64,000 nucleotides of DNA from UBA10649 sp963700745. GTDB taxonomy: Bacteria; Actinomycetota; Actinomycetes; S36-B12. Shown here piece after piece: positions 18,038 through 29,496 of this stretch; the stretch's first letter is position 1; every line of letters starts with the position of its first letter. The DNA lies in the NCBI GenBank assembly GCA_963700745.1, contig CAVOYT010000012.1, positions 186,001 to 250,000 of the forward strand, written 5' to 3'. The position numbers were made by a program, and so were the translations under genes. The notes under the pieces are model-generated. The model had not been told where the DNA came from. It did not search any database and worked only from the letters and a program-made list of their open reading frames with translations.

Positions 18038-20128
18038 TCAGCCGTGCTCGCGCACGAGAGCAAGGAGCGGGTCCCCATAGGCCGCGAGTTTCATCGGCCC
18101 GATTCCCGGGATCTCCGCCAGCGCGTCCTCATCTGTCGGCTGCTGCTCGGCGATCGCGATCAGCGTGTTGTCGGTGAACACGACGTAGGCAGGCACCGCC
18201 TTCTCGCGCGACGTCGATGATCGCCACTCGCGCAGGGCCTCCAGCAGCCCCTCGTTGAGATCCGCCGGGCATGAGCGGCAGCGTCCCAGGGTGCGTTCCG
18301 GTGCCGTGACCAGCGCCTTGCGGCACACCCGGCAGCGACCGGGGCCCTTGCGTCGACGCTCGCCGCGGGCCTTGCCCGAGCCGCGCTGCGTGACTCCTGC
18401 GGTGAGCGCGTCCCCGACAGTGCGGGAACCGGCCAGCGCCTCCGCGAGGAAGGGGCTCACCGACCGGACCGCCCTGCCGCCAGGCTGGCGAGCCCGTGCC
18501 CAGGACAGGTGCAGGTGGTCCGCCGCGCGCGTGATCGCGACGTAGGCCAGCCGTCGCTCCTCCTCCAGCTGTGCGGGTGTCTCGGCATACTGGAGCGGCA
18601 GCAGGCCGTCGCTGCATCCCACGACCAGGACGACCCGCCACTCCAGGCCCTTGGCCGAGTGCACCGACGCCAGTGTGACGCCATCGGCCACCGGGGCATG
18701 CTGCAGTTCAGCGCGGGCATCCAGCTCCGCCACGAAGCCCGACAGCGAGTCCTCGAGGGACTCGGCCAGTTCGTCCGCGAGGGTGGCCAGGGCCGCGAGC
18801 GACTCCCACCGCTCGCGCACGGCGCCCGCAGTGCGGGGTGCTTCGGGGGTCCACCCCGCCGTGCCCAGGACGGCGCGCACCTCCTCGCCGAGGGCGCCGC
18901 CACCGGACTCGCCCCGCGCGGCGCCCCGCAGCCGGGTGACGGCCTCGCGAACCTCGGGGCGATTGAAGAAGCGCTCGGTGCCGCGCAGCATCACCGGCAC
19001 GCCCGCCTCGGCGAATGCCTCCTCCAGCGCGGCCGACTGGGCGTTGATCCGGAACAGCACCGCGATGTCCCGGGCCGGGATGCCGTCCTTGATGTGCTGC
19101 ACGACGCGACGGGCAACCTGGTCGGCCTCCTCGACGTCGTCGGGCCAGACCTCGACCGTCGGCTCGGGGCCGGCGTCGCGCTGGGAGCGGAGCACGAGCG
19201 CCTGGGATGCGTTCTCGCTGGCACGGGCGATCACCGCGTTCGCGAGCGTGACGATCTGCGGCGTGCAGCGGTAGCAGCGGACCAGCCGCACCTCCGTGGC
19301 GTCGGGGTACGCGGTGCGGAAGGACGTCAGGTACGCGGGCGTCGCGCCGGTGAACGAGTAGATGGTCTGGTTGGCGTCTCCGACGACGCACAGGTCGTCG
19401 CGCTCGCCGAGCCACAGGCCCAGCAGCCGGTGCTGCAGCGGATTGACGTCCTGGTACTCGTCGACGGTGAACCACCGGTACGCGGAGCGGACTTCGTCCG
19501 CGATGTCGGGCCGCTCCGCCAGCGCCCCCGCAGTGACGAGCAGCACGTCCTCGAAGTCCAGCAGGCCCCGGGTGGTCTTGGCGTCCTCGTAGGCAGCCTG
19601 CACCTGGGCGACGGCTGCGGCATCGACCGCAAGGTTCCTGGACACTGCCGTCGCGCGCTCGCCGATCGCCGCGCCGGTCAGGAAGTTGACCTTGGCCCAC
19701 TCGAGGTCGGCGGAGAGGTCGCGAACGGTCGCGGTGTCTGTCGGCAGTTTGCAGCGGCTGGCGGCCTCGGCAACCAACCGGGCCTTGCTGGGCAGCAGTT
19801 CGGGGAACTCACCGCCGCTGAGCCGGGGCCAGAAGAAGCGCAACTGGCGCAGGGCGGCGGCATGGAAGGTGCGCACCTGGACCCCCTCGACGCCGAGGAC
19901 GCGCAGGCGCGAGCGCATCTCCCCAGCGGCCCGGGTGGTGAAGGTGACGGCGAGGGTACGCCGCGGATCGTGCTCGCCGGTGGCTGAGCCGTGCGCGATG
20001 CGGTGCGTGATCGCGCGGGTCTTGCCGGTACCGGCGCCAGCGAGAACCACGACCGGACCGTGCAGGGCCTCGGCCACCGCGCGCTGCTCATCGTCGAGCC
20101 CTGCCAGGGCGTCGCCGGACGCGCTCAT
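18038..20128 (-). CDS. uvrD2: ATP-dependent DNA helicase UvrD2 (SF1, HRDC domain)
   Basis: Complete, 696 residues in one frame. Walker A GAGTGKT at 31-37, Walker B/motif II DEYQD at 223-227, QTIYSFTGA (motif III), RCYRCTPQIV (motif IV), VTLASVHSAKGLEW (motif V) and EERRLAYVAITRA (motif VI). Four cysteines (about 599, 602, 617 and 620) form a zinc-type tetracysteine linker, followed by an HRDC domain ending the protein (AEIPGIGPMKLAAYG). This arrangement is that of mycobacterial UvrD2, a 3'-5' helicase. It is divergent from mycoredoxin. Confidence 0.93.
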   Translation of the reverse strand: MSASGDALAGLDDEQRAVAEALHGPVVVLAGAGTGKTRAITHRIAHGSATGEHDPRRTLAVTFTTRAAGEMRSRLRVLGVEGVQVRTFHAAALRQLRFFWPRLSGGEFPELLPSKARLVAEAASRCKLPTDTATVRDLSADLEWAKVNFLTGAAIGERATAVSRNLAVDAAAVAQVQAAYEDAKTTRGLLDFEDVLLVTAGALAERPDIADEVRSAYRWFTVDEYQDVNPLQHRLLGLWLGERDDLCVVGDANQTIYSFTGATPAYLTSFRTAYPDATEVRLVRCYRCTPQIVTLANAVIARASENASQALVLRSQRDAGPEPTVEVWPDDVEEADQVARRVVQHIKDGIPARDIAVLFRINAQSAALEEAFAEAGVPVMLRGTERFFNRPEVREAVTRLRGAARGESGGGALGEEVRAVLGTAGWTPEAPRTAGAVRERWESLAALATLADELAESLEDSLSGFVAELDARAELQHAPVADGVTLASVHSAKGLEWRVVLVVGCSDGLLPLQYAETPAQLEEERRLAYVAITRAADHLHLSWARARQPGGRAVRSVSPFLAEALAGSRTVGDALTAGVTQRGSGKARGERRRKGPGRCRVCRKALVTAPERTLGRCRSCPADLNEGLLEALREWRSSTSREKAVPAYVVFTDNTLIAIAEQQPTDEDALAEIPGIGPMKLAAYGDPLLALVREHG

Positions 20129-20240
20129 GCGGCCGTCACTCCCCGGGTCCACATGAGGCGATGCTTGCACGGCCCCCTGACCACGCGCCGCCCGGGAGGC
20201 TCGACGGGCGACTGCCCCGAGGTGCGGATACCGTGAGCCA

Positions 20241-20492
20241 GTGAGCACTGCGACTGACGTGACGATGTACAGCACCGTGTGGTGCGGGTACTGCGCGCGA
20301 CTCAAGGCCCAGATGACCCGTGAGGGCATCGCCTTCACGGAGGTCGACATCGAGACTGACCCCGAGGCGGCGACCATCGTCGAGGATGTCAACCACGGCA
20401 ATCAGACCGTCCCAACGCTGATGTTCCCCGACGGCTCCTTCGCGACGAACCCGTCGATCGGCCAGGTCAAGGCCCACCTCGGCCTGACCTGA
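20241..20492 (+). CDS. mrx1: Mycoredoxin (glutaredoxin-like, CxxC)
   Basis: GTG start; 83 residues. The active site is WCGYC after MYSTV, and the cis-Pro loop is QTVPTLMF, followed by a DGS/ATNPS glutathione-site-like segment. Mycoredoxins reduce mixed disulfides between proteins and mycothiol, the actinobacterial thiol. Its place between uvrD2 and nudC is the same as in mycobacteria. It is divergent from uvrD2 (112 bases between starts) and abuts nudC tail to tail with no spacer. Confidence 0.9.
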   Translation: MSTATDVTMYSTVWCGYCARLKAQMTREGIAFTEVDIETDPEAATIVEDVNHGNQTVPTLMFPDGSFATNPSIGQVKAHLGLT

Positions 20493-21437
20493 TCAGCGGG
20501 CCAGCTGGCGGGACCAGTCGCCGGGAAGCTCCGATCCATACCAGCGCTCGACCAGCCGGCGGGCGATCGAGATCGACGGCGGCAGCCGCACCTCGCCCGT
20601 CCCGCAAGCTGTCTCGAGCTCCGAGCGAGTGAACCATCGGGCCTCGGCGATCTCGACCCCGTCGACGACCATGGCGTCGGGCGCATCCGTCCATGCGTGG
20701 TAACCGAGCATCAGCGAGCACGGGAACGGCCACGGCTGGCTCCCGAGGTAGCGGATGTCATCGAGACCGTCGGCGATGACCACGCCGGACTCCTCGTGGA
20801 TCTCGCGGCGCACGGCCGCCTCCGCAGACTCCCCCGACTCCACGAACCCCGCCAGGGTTGAGAACCAGCCTTCCGCCCAGCGTCGCTGGCGACCGAGCAG
20901 CGCCCGGTCGTCCCGGTCCAGCACGAGGACGATGACCGCGGGATCCGTGCGCGGGAAGTGCTGGCTGCCGTCCGTCGGGCAGCGGCGCGACCAGCCGGCC
21001 GCATCGAACACGGTCGGCGTTCCACAGCGCGGGCAGCGCGAGTGCGTGCGCGTCCAGTTGTCCAGGGCGACGGCGGTGACCATCAGTCCGGCGTCGCGGG
21101 CGTCCAGCGCGGCACCCGCCTGCCGCAGGTCCACCCAGCCCTCCGCGTCCGCGTCCGTCGCCGCCCGGGCGAAGTATGCGACCTCATCCGCCCCGAGCCC
21201 CAGGAACGTCAGCTCCTCGTCGGCGGGGACGTCGGCCGCCGGCTCGAACTGCAGCGCCATGGTCCCGTCCGGATCCGCCCGAACCCGGGACCTGCCGTCG
21301 CACACCCCCATCACTCGAGCGGTCGGATCCGCACGGCGGGCCGCGATCCAGTCGGCATCGCTGCGATGCTCGGCCACGCGGTCGACGACGCCGCGAGCGA
21401 GCATGAGGTTGCCCAGCAGCTGTCGATCAGCGTCCAT
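20493..21437 (-). CDS. nudC: NAD(+) diphosphatase / NAD-cap RNA hydrolase NudC
   Basis: Complete, 314 residues. A zinc ribbon begins at SRCPRCGTPT, with a further Cys in SRRCPTDGSQHFPRTDPAVI; the last part is the NudC signature. The Nudix box reads GFVESGESAEAAVRREIHEE, giving the metal-binding Glu residues. The downstream SQPWPFPCSLMLGY is the SQPWPFPxS motif that separates NADH pyrophosphatases from other Nudix enzymes. It hydrolyses NAD(H) to NMN(H) and AMP and, in other bacteria, removes NAD caps from RNA. It converges with mrx1. Confidence 0.93.
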   Translation of the reverse strand: MDADRQLLGNLMLARGVVDRVAEHRSDADWIAARRADPTARVMGVCDGRSRVRADPDGTMALQFEPAADVPADEELTFLGLGADEVAYFARAATDADAEGWVDLRQAGAALDARDAGLMVTAVALDNWTRTHSRCPRCGTPTVFDAAGWSRRCPTDGSQHFPRTDPAVIVLVLDRDDRALLGRQRRWAEGWFSTLAGFVESGESAEAAVRREIHEESGVVIADGLDDIRYLGSQPWPFPCSLMLGYHAWTDAPDAMVVDGVEIAEARWFTRSELETACGTGEVRLPPSISIARRLVERWYGSELPGDWSRQLAR

Positions 21438-21521
21438 GCTGCGCGAGCCTAACCGGCTCCGGACCCGTCGCCGTGACACGATGGCCGGACCCGCTTCCTC
21501 CCGCTTCCCACCAGGACTGAC

Positions 21522-22837
21522 GTGAACGTCTTCATCCGCCAGTTGACCGGCATCCGCTTCATCGCGGCCGCCTGGGTGCTGCTGTACCACCTGCAGGGGC
21601 CGCTGAACACGCTCCATCTGCTGTTCCCGGTGTTCGCCGACACCCTGCGGATCGGGCGACTCGGCGTGGACCTCTTCTTCGCACTCTCCGGCTTCATCCT
21701 CACGCATACCTACATGCGCCGCCTGGGACCGGCCGTGCGGGTGCGCGGCACCGTGGACTTCTGGTGGCTGCGCCTGGCGCGCATCTATCCGGTCCATCTG
21801 GTCATGCTGTTCATCGCCGGTGGCGCCGTCGTCGCCCAGGCGCAGGTCACCGGGGACGACCTGGACCGCGACTGGCTCAATCCGCTCGACTTCGCCAAGA
21901 ACCTGCTGCTCGTGCAGGAATGGGGCCCTGAGCCGCAGCGCGGCTGGAACTTCGTCGCCTGGTCGCTGTCGATGGAGTGGCTGGCCTACCTGCTCTTCCC
22001 GCTGCTGGTCCTGCTGCTGTGGTTGCTGCATCGCAAGGTCGCGACGCCGGTGCTCGTCCTCGCGTGGGTCGCCGCCCTGACGCCGCTGATCATCTACGGG
22101 CTGTCCACCTCGGACCCGTACTACACCGACAACTGGGGTTCGACGTACCGGATCCTGACCGAGTTCACCGCGGGCGCGCTGACCTACCTGATCGTGGTCC
22201 GGCTCCTGCCCGGGGACCAGCTGTCCGAGCCGGCAACGCCGCGGATCGAGCGTGCCGCCTCCGTGATGGCGGTCGTGCTGCCGCTGCTGGTCGTGGCCGG
22301 CGCGGTGTTCCTGGGGCAGTGGGGCCCGGCGCAGCCGCCGTCTGTGGTGATCGACGGCGACGTCGAACCGCTGCCTCCGTACTACCACCTGCTCCTCGTC
22401 CCCCTGCTGATCTTGTGGATCGGCGCGCTCGCGCTCTCGCGTCGCGGGCTCGCCCGGTTCCTGTCCACGCGGACCCTCGTGCTCGGCGGCTTCATCTCGT
22501 ACTCGCTGTACATGACGCACCTGGTGTGGTTCGGGCTCTGGCGGGCCGGAATGCGGGCGGTGGGGATCGAGGACGGCGTCCTCTACGCGGCGGCCGTGGT
22601 CGCCCTGGTCGCCGGCGCCCTGGTCATCGCGTGGCTGATGTGGCGCTTCGTGGAGGAGCCAGCCCGCGAGTGGATGCGCGGCCGGGTGGGCGTGCGCCGC
22701 ACCCCGACCGAGGAGGCCGGCGAGGCGATCGCTGAGACCGCCGCCGGACCCCGACAGCGCGGAGCCGGTGGATGTCGCGACGTCGCCCGGAGGACCCGTT
22801 CGTCGCCCAGGAGAAGGACCCCGACGCCACCCCCTGA
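21522..22837 (+). CDS. Acyltransferase-3 family membrane protein (OafA/YrhL-like)
   Basis: GTG start 85 bases from nudC, divergent. The first segment, RQLTGIRFIAAAWVLLYH, carries the conserved Arg and His of the acyltransferase-3 family, and RLGVDLFFALSGFILTHTY is its second hallmark. Ten or so hydrophobic helices follow, ending with ISYSLYMTHLVWFGLW and WRFVEEPAREWM. These enzymes acetylate sugars or lipids at the membrane. Two small frame changes near 22745 and 22785 affect only the hydrophilic tail, which then ends EDPFVAQEKDPDATP. It takes the position held by a potassium-channel gene in mycobacteria as I recall, so its link to the repair genes is doubtful. Confidence 0.85.
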
Positions 22838-22850
22838 CGCCCGACCCCGC

Positions 22851-22916
22851 TCGTCGAGTGGCCCGTTCTGGCGGGGTCGAGGTCGCGCGAGGCCGCCACA
22901 ACGGGCCACTCAACGA
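22851..22916. repeat. Long imperfect palindrome (family member 2)
   Basis: Arms 22851-22874 and 22893-22916 match over 24 bases with two mismatches. The right arm ends CCACTCAACGA, as in member 1. It lies 13 bases after the acyltransferase stop and five bases before the adnB stop on the other strand, so it could stop transcription from both sides. Confidence 0.8.
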
Positions 22917-22920
22917 AGGG

Positions 22921-25900
22921 CTACTGGGCGAGCAGGCGGGCGAGCTCGGCGGTCGGTGTCCGGGCGCAGGACCTCACCGGTGCCGACGATGACGAACGCC
23001 GCGACCGACCTGCTCCACCGGGACGCCCATGCGACCGGGCCCAGGCCAGTCGGTAGATCGCCAGCTGCATGGCGTCGACGTGCTCGCCCGAGCCGGTCTT
23101 CCAGTCGATGACGTCGTATGCCGCCACGCTGCCCGGATCGGCCTCGAACACCGCGTCGATCCGCCCGTTGACCACCCGGCCGCCGACGAGCAGAGCGAAC
23201 GGCGCCTCCACCGCCACCGGCACGCGGTGCGCGTACGGCCCGCCCTCGAACGCGGCCTTCAGTTGCAGCAGGGCCTCGTCGCTGGCGATGTCGGCGTCCG
23301 CCGAGCCGGGCAGGTCGTCCGGGTCGATCAGCGACTGCTGGCCGTAGCGGGTCTCGACCCACGCGTGGAACTCGGTGCCGCGACGCGCCGCCGGGGCCGG
23401 CGGCCTGCGGCATGGGCCGGGCGATCTCCAGCGCGACCGCATCAGGGTCGTCCAGCGCTCGCATCAGCAGGCTCGCCGAGACCGAGTCGGGAAGGCGCAC
23501 CTGCCGGGTCGCGGGCGTGTCGGGCCCGCGCCTCCTCCAGGAGGGCCGCCGTCAGCACGTCCCACTCCTGGACCCGCTCGCGGTCCGCCGCCGGTCTGCG
23601 CCGGCCGTCGGTCCGGCGTCGACCCCGGGCAGGGCTGGCTGCATCTCGGACACGCGCGCACCGCCGTCGGCGACCTCGCGCAGGCGCGACGCGCGTGCTG
23701 CGGGTCCGGAGCCGGCGGCCACGCCAGCGGCACCGACGCCTCCCGCACCTGCGGGATTGGCGGCGTCCTCGTCGGGCTCTGGCGCCCAGTGCACGACCTC
23801 GCCGAAGCCGTCGAGGCACGCCTGGTGCACGGTCGACAGGAAGGCGTCCGGCCCGCGGCGGGTCGACTGCGTGGGACCCCACCAGTGACCCGACACGGCG
23901 AGGCCCCGCTCGGCGCGGGTGAAGGCGACGTAGGCGAGTCGCTGGTTCTCCAGGCCGTTCAGCTCACGCAGCACCTCCTTGTAGGCCTCGTGATGCTTGG
24001 CGCGCGGGGTCTCCCCGGCGACCGGGAACGAGGCCAGGTCCGGGGTGCAGTCATCGCGCAGCGGCCACGGCACCGAGCTCGCGCTGGTCGGCCATGAGGG
24101 TCGGCCGCGGCCACCGGGGAAGGCGCCCGACGAGACGAAGGGCACGAACACGTAGCCGAACTCCAGCCCCTTGGCCTTGTGGACGGTGAGCAGCTGCACC
24201 GCGTCGGCCGGACCGGAGACGTCGAGCTCGAGGTCGACGTCGAAACGCTCCGCGTCGCGCAGCCGAGCCAGGAAAGCCCCCAGGGTCAGCCGGCCGTCGA
24301 GCTCGTTGAACTCCGCAGCCACGTCGAGGAAGGCATGGAGGGCGTGCTGCTGCGCCGACCCGGCCGACCCCAGGGCGGCCTCGACCTCCAGGCCGGTGGT
24401 GCGCATGACCCGAAGGACCAGCTCGGCGAGCGGCTCGCCCACGTGGCCCTGCAGGCGGCGCAGCTCGCGGGCGAACTCCGTGAACCGCGTCACGGCCTCT
24501 GGCGAGTAGCGGTCGAGGTCGCCGAGGTCGTCCAGGGCCTCGGTCAGGGAGATCGACTCGACGACATCGGTACCCGCGACGGCGTCGTCGAGCGCCGACC
24601 CGATGTCCTCCTGGCCGGATCGATGGCGTCCGCCGGCCAGGTGTGCCGCGCGGTCGCCCAGTGCCGCGAGGTCGCGTGCGCCGATCCGCCAGCGGGGACC
24701 AGCGGCCAGGCGCACGAAGGCCGGGTTGGCCGACGGGTCGTGGAGGATCTCGAGCATGCTGCGCAGGTCGATCGACGGCCGGCTGCGCCATCAGCGCCGC
24801 AGCGCCGATCAGCTGAGTGGGAATCCCGCGTCGTCGCAGGGCCGCATCGACGGCCACCAGGTCCGCGCCGGTCGCCGCGAGGATCGCGATGTCGCTCCAG
24901 CGAATCCTCGGCTGGCCGGGCCGCGCGGCGTGGGTGGCCACGATCTGCTCCACCACCCAGTCGACCTCCTGCGCGTACGTCTCGAACAGGGCGCACGACA
25001 CCGACCCGGAACCCTTGCCGTTGTCCCCCGCGCTCAAGCGGCTCCACGCCGGCGTGGACGGTGCGCAGGTGCGCCGACGTGCGGTTGGCGACCTCGAGGA
25101 TGCTCGGCCCCGAGCGCCGGTTCTGCGACAGCGTGAACCGCGCCGCCATCCGGCCGTCCCCCTCCGGCGGGAAGTGCCGTGGGAAGTCCTCGATGTTGTC
25201 GACGCTCGCGCCGCGCCAGCCGTAGATGGCCTGACACGGGTCTCCGACCGCCATCACCGGATGGCCGGACGCCGAAGATGCGCTGCAGCAGCACGCGCTG
25301 CGCGATCGAGGTGTCCTGGTACTCGTCGAGCAGGACCACGGCATAGCGAGCGCGAAGGTCATCCACGACGTCCGGGAAGCGGGCCACGAGCTCGCCGGCC
25401 AGCCGGATCTGATCGGCGAAGTCGAGCACGTCGCGGTCGGCCTTCTCCGCCCGCCATTCCTCGACCAGGCTCGCCAGCACGCTGCGCTGGGCCGACGTCG
25501 CCATCATCTCGGTGCCGATCTTCTGCGGCGCCCCGAAGGACTGCAGCATGGCGAGCATCTCGTCGTCGAACGTCCGCAGGTCCGCAGGGCTGACGCCGAG
25601 CTCGGTGAGCTCGTCGTCGAGGCTCAGCAGGTCCTTGGTGATGACGAGGGGCGAGCGCCCGATGTCCGGACAGCGGCAACGTGGACCGGCAGACGACGCG
25701 GTAGGCCAGCTGCTGGCGTGCCCCGTCGGTGAGCATCGTCGCCCGCGGCTCGCGACCCAGCCGGATGCCGTGCTCGGCGAGGATCCGAGCCGAGAAGGCG
25801 TGGTAGGTCAGCACCTGGGGCTCGCCGAGCGGGGCGCCGTCAGCGTCCTCGCCGCTGATGATCCCCTCGTCGACGAGCGCCGTGACCGATCGCCGCATCG

Positions 25901-26154
25901 AGCTGAGCAGCTGGGCGGTCGCCTTGGTGGTGAAGGTCAGCCCGAGCACCTGATCGGGCCGCACGTAGCCGCTGCCCACCAGCCAGGCGACCCGGGCCGC
26001 CATCGAGGTGGTCTTGCCCGAGCCGGCGCCCGCGACGATCACTGCGGGCTCGACCCCGGAAGACACGGCTGCCCACTGCTCGTCGGTGAGCACGAGGTCG
26101 AGGGCGGCGTCCAGGCGCGCGCGGGTGAGGTCGTGGGGGAGTGACGTCGGTCAT
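22921..26154 (-). CDS. adnB: Helicase-nuclease AdnB subunit (UvrD helicase plus PD-(D/E)XK nuclease), frameshifted
   Basis: ATG at 26154 overlaps the adnA stop by ATGA. The helicase core shows VIVAGAGSGKTTSMAARVAW (Walker A), VLLDEYQDTSIAQRVLLQ (motif II), AVGDPCQAIYGWRGA (motif III), QLLTVHKAKGLEFGYVFVP (motif V) and NQRLAYVAFTRAERGLA (motif VI). The C-terminus has a RecB-type nuclease: RRGTEFHAWVE, NGRIDAVFE and AYDVIDWKTGSG, with the metal-binding Asp, Asp and Lys in place. AdnAB resects double-strand breaks in actinobacteria. About 1,075 residues once at least eight frame changes are bridged (near 26120, 25680, 25275, 25040, 24770, 23570, 23400 and 23030). Confidence 0.88.
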
Positions 26155-29100
26155 GGCGTCACCTGCTCGCCCTGGATCTTCGCCGGGCAGGTCGTCTTGT
26201 AGGCGCAGTACGAGCAGGCAGGACCAACGGTGGCGACGAACTCCTCGGAGCGCAGGAGATGTGCGGCTTGGCCGAGCTTGCGCTCGACCCAGGTGGGCCG
26301 CTCGTCGCCGAGAGCCACCTGGAACTGCACGCGGGCGTCGTCGAGCCCTTGCCCTCATCGACCCGCAGCTGGACCAGCGCGGCTCCGCCGACTTCGATCG
26401 GCGCGTCGTCCGTGCTCGCCATCGGCCTGCCGCGTCGGCCGCCGAGAGGCCGCCCTCGCGCAGCAGCAGCTGGTAGACCCCCAGCTGCCCGTGCTCGGGG
26501 ATGTCCTTCGACGCCACCGGCCGACGCATGTTCTTCAGGTCGATCGGCACGAGGCGGCCCTCGTCGTCGCGCTCGACCCGGTCGATGTAGCCACTGAGCC
26601 GGACGGTCTCGTCGCCTCCATCGGGCAACGGGACGGTCGACCTCCGCCGACACGCGGGACTCCGTGCCGACCAGCTCACGGTCCTGACGCAGGTGGTACC
26701 CCAGGAAGCGGGCGAGGGCGGAGCGGGCCTCGCGACGCTCGGACTCGGACTGCCAGCGGGCCTCGAACCGCAGCTCGGACCACACCCGATCGACCTCGGC
26801 GTCCATGTCGTCGAGGGACGCGGGGATCTCGCCCTTGGCCACGAAATCGGCCACCGCGTGGACGACGCTGCCGAAGCTCGTCGCCGTGCCACGCGGCGTC
26901 TCCGCCTGCGCCTCGTGCTCGAGGAACCACTTCAGGGGGCAGGCCAGGATTCCGTCGAGGCCGCTGCCCGACAGGGCGATCGGCCGGTCGGCCGGGCGAA
27001 CGGGGTGCTCGCTGGCCGTCAGCTCGGCCAGCCCCCACCACGTGCGGGGATCGGCCAGCGGGACGAGCGGCCGGTCGTCCGCATCGACCTGGGCGGCCAG
27101 CACCGCCAGGCGCTCGACGGCCGCCTGGCGCAGGGCGGCCGACACGGCCGGGTCCAGGGCGGTGCGGCGCAGCTCGGCAACCAGTCCGTCCAGGGACACC
27201 GGATGCCGAGGGCGGCCGGCTGCTGCGGCGACACTCGCCTCGGGCAGCACGGACAGCACATCGGCGATGAACCGGCTGGGTCGATCCCCGCCCTGGTCGT
27301 TCTCGTCGACGGCGGTGACGTGCAACTGGTGGCGGGCGCGAGTGCAGGCGACGTAGAACAGCCGACGCTCCTCCTCCAGCAGGTCGGCTGGGCGCGGCCC
27401 GGTGCCGATCCCGGTGCGGGTGAGCTCCTCGGCTCGCAGCGTCGAGCCGCGGGCGCGCAGGTCGGGCCAGACCCCCTCCTCCGCGCCGACGAGCCACACC
27501 TCGTCCCACTCCAGCCCCTTGGCCCGGTGGGCCGTGAGGATGCGCACGGCGTCGGCGCTCGTGCCCCGGTCGGCGACCGCCTCCGCCGGGATCTGCTGGT
27601 CGGCCAGCGAGTCGATGAAGGTACGCACCCCGAGGAACCCCGGGTACCGTCCGGCGAGACGCTCCGCGGCGTCGAACAGGGCCATCACGGCGTCCAGGTC
27701 GTGGTCGGCCGACCGGGAGCCCTGCACGGCCGCGGCGCGCAGCCGGGCCGGCCAGCCGTGCGGAGTGCGCCCACCGGACCACAGGGTCCACAGCACCTCC
27801 TGCGGGGATGCCCCCGCGGCGACCTGCCCGTGGACCTCGACCAGCAGGGAGGTCAGGCGGGCGACTGACCGGGAGACCGGGTCGTCCGGCGCGAGCCCGG
27901 GCGCGGCCACCGGCTCCCCGACCAGCGGACCCAGGACGAGGGTGCGGATGAGCACGTCGGACGGCGGGGAGGCGTAGCCGGCAGCGTGGTGCTCCGATCT
28001 CAGCGCACGACCCAGGCGACGCACGTCACTGGGCGTCAGGCCGACCAGCGGGCCGCTGAGCACGTCGAGCACCTCGCCGGGAGTCGACGAGGCCGGGTGC
28101 GTGGCCATCGCCAGAGCGCCGAGGAGCGCGGCCACGGCGGGCTCGGATCGCAGCGGGATCTCGTCGGCCGCGACGACCACCGGGCACGCCCGCGGCGAGG
28201 AGGGCCCGCTGCAGGGCAGGAATCTGGTTCGACAGACCGCACCAGGACGGCAAGCTCACGCCACGGCACCTCGCGCCGGACGTGCGCCAGGCGCAGCTCC
28301 CGGGCGACGTGGGCCGCCTGAGCGCCGCGGTCGGGATAGGTGCGGACGCTGACGACGTCGCTCGACCGCGGGGTCGTCGACGGGGACGCAGTCGGGATGG
28401 CGATGGGCTCGCAGCTGCTCGGCCGGCAGCCCGGGCGGCAGGCGCGCGCCGAGGACCGCCGTCGCGACCGACCGGATCCGCGGGCCGAACCGCCGCGTGC
28501 GTCCGAGCACGACCACCGGCGCCGGTTCGTCGTCGACCGTGCGGAAGGTCTTCGGAAAGCGGAGCAGGCCGCCCACGTCGGCGCCGCGGAATCCGTAGAT
28601 GGCCTGGTCGGGATCGCCGACGGCGACGAGCGTCGTCTGCGGCGTCGACGAGCGCGCGCAGCAGCGCCACCTGCAGCGGATCGGTGTCCTGGTACTCGTC
28701 GACGTAGATCGCCCGGTACTGCCGGTGCAGCAGGGCCGACACCTCGGGCTCGTGCGCCCGGACCAGTGCCCGGAACAGCAGCTCGCCGTAGTCCATGACG
28801 TTCTCCAGGACCATGACCTCCTGCTCCTGGCGGGCCAGCTGCCCCACCGCCGACCCACGCCGGTCGCCCGGACGCCGCGCCCGATCCGGCGCAGGTCGCC
28901 GTCCTCCAGGCCGAGCTCGCGGGCCCGGGTCAGGACCGCGCGCACCTCGTTGGCCAGCCCCAGGGTCGGCAGCGCCCCGACCAGGTCCTCGGGCCAGGCG
29001 ACCGTGCCGTCGGCCACCGCACCCCGCAGCAGCTCGCGAATGCGGACGTCCTCCTCGGCCCCGGACATCAGCCGTGGCGGGTCGAGGTAGTCCTCCGGGG

Positions 29101-29436
29101 AGTCCGTGCGACGCAGCAGGGAGTAGGCGAATGAGTGGAAGGTGGCCACCGTCGGCACCAGGCCGCCGCCGAGGCGCGCGGTCACGCGGTCGCGCAGTTC
29201 CGTCGCGGCCTTGCGGCCGAAGGTGAGCGCCAGCACCTCGTCGGCGGCGAGCGCCCCGGTCGGGATCGCTCGAGCCGGCGAGCGATCGACTCGACGATCG
29301 TGGTGGTCTTGCCGGTGCCCGGACCGGCGAGCACGAGCAGCGGACCGCGCCGGTGCTCCACGACGCGGCGCTGCTGGTCGTCGAGCACCGCCGGGACGGC
29401 CGGCGGGGCCGGGCTCAGGTCCAGCTCCCACCTCAT
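26151..29436 (-). CDS. adnA: Helicase-nuclease AdnA subunit (UvrD-like plus Fe-S nuclease), frameshifted
   Basis: ATG at 29436. Motifs: LLVLAGPGTGKTTTIVESIA, AIYVDEYQDTDPLQVALLR, VAVGDPDQAIYGFRGADV, ILTAHRAKGLEWDEVWLVG and EERRLFYVACTRARHQL. The nuclease part has GYIDRVERDDEGRLVPIDLK, giving the catalytic Asp and Lys. One Cys in LACPLKWFLEHE and three in CSYCAYKTTCP make up the four-cysteine iron-sulfur staple of AddB/AdnA-type nucleases. Gene order adnA then adnB with a four-base overlap matches mycobacteria. About nine frame changes interrupt it, mostly between 28150 and 29280 and again between 26350 and 26650; the middle, about 26650-28180, is clean. Confidence 0.87.
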
Positions 29437-29496
29437 GGACCCATGGATACCACCCGGGTCCGACACGTTCGAGGCTCGGTCTGGGACGATCACCCC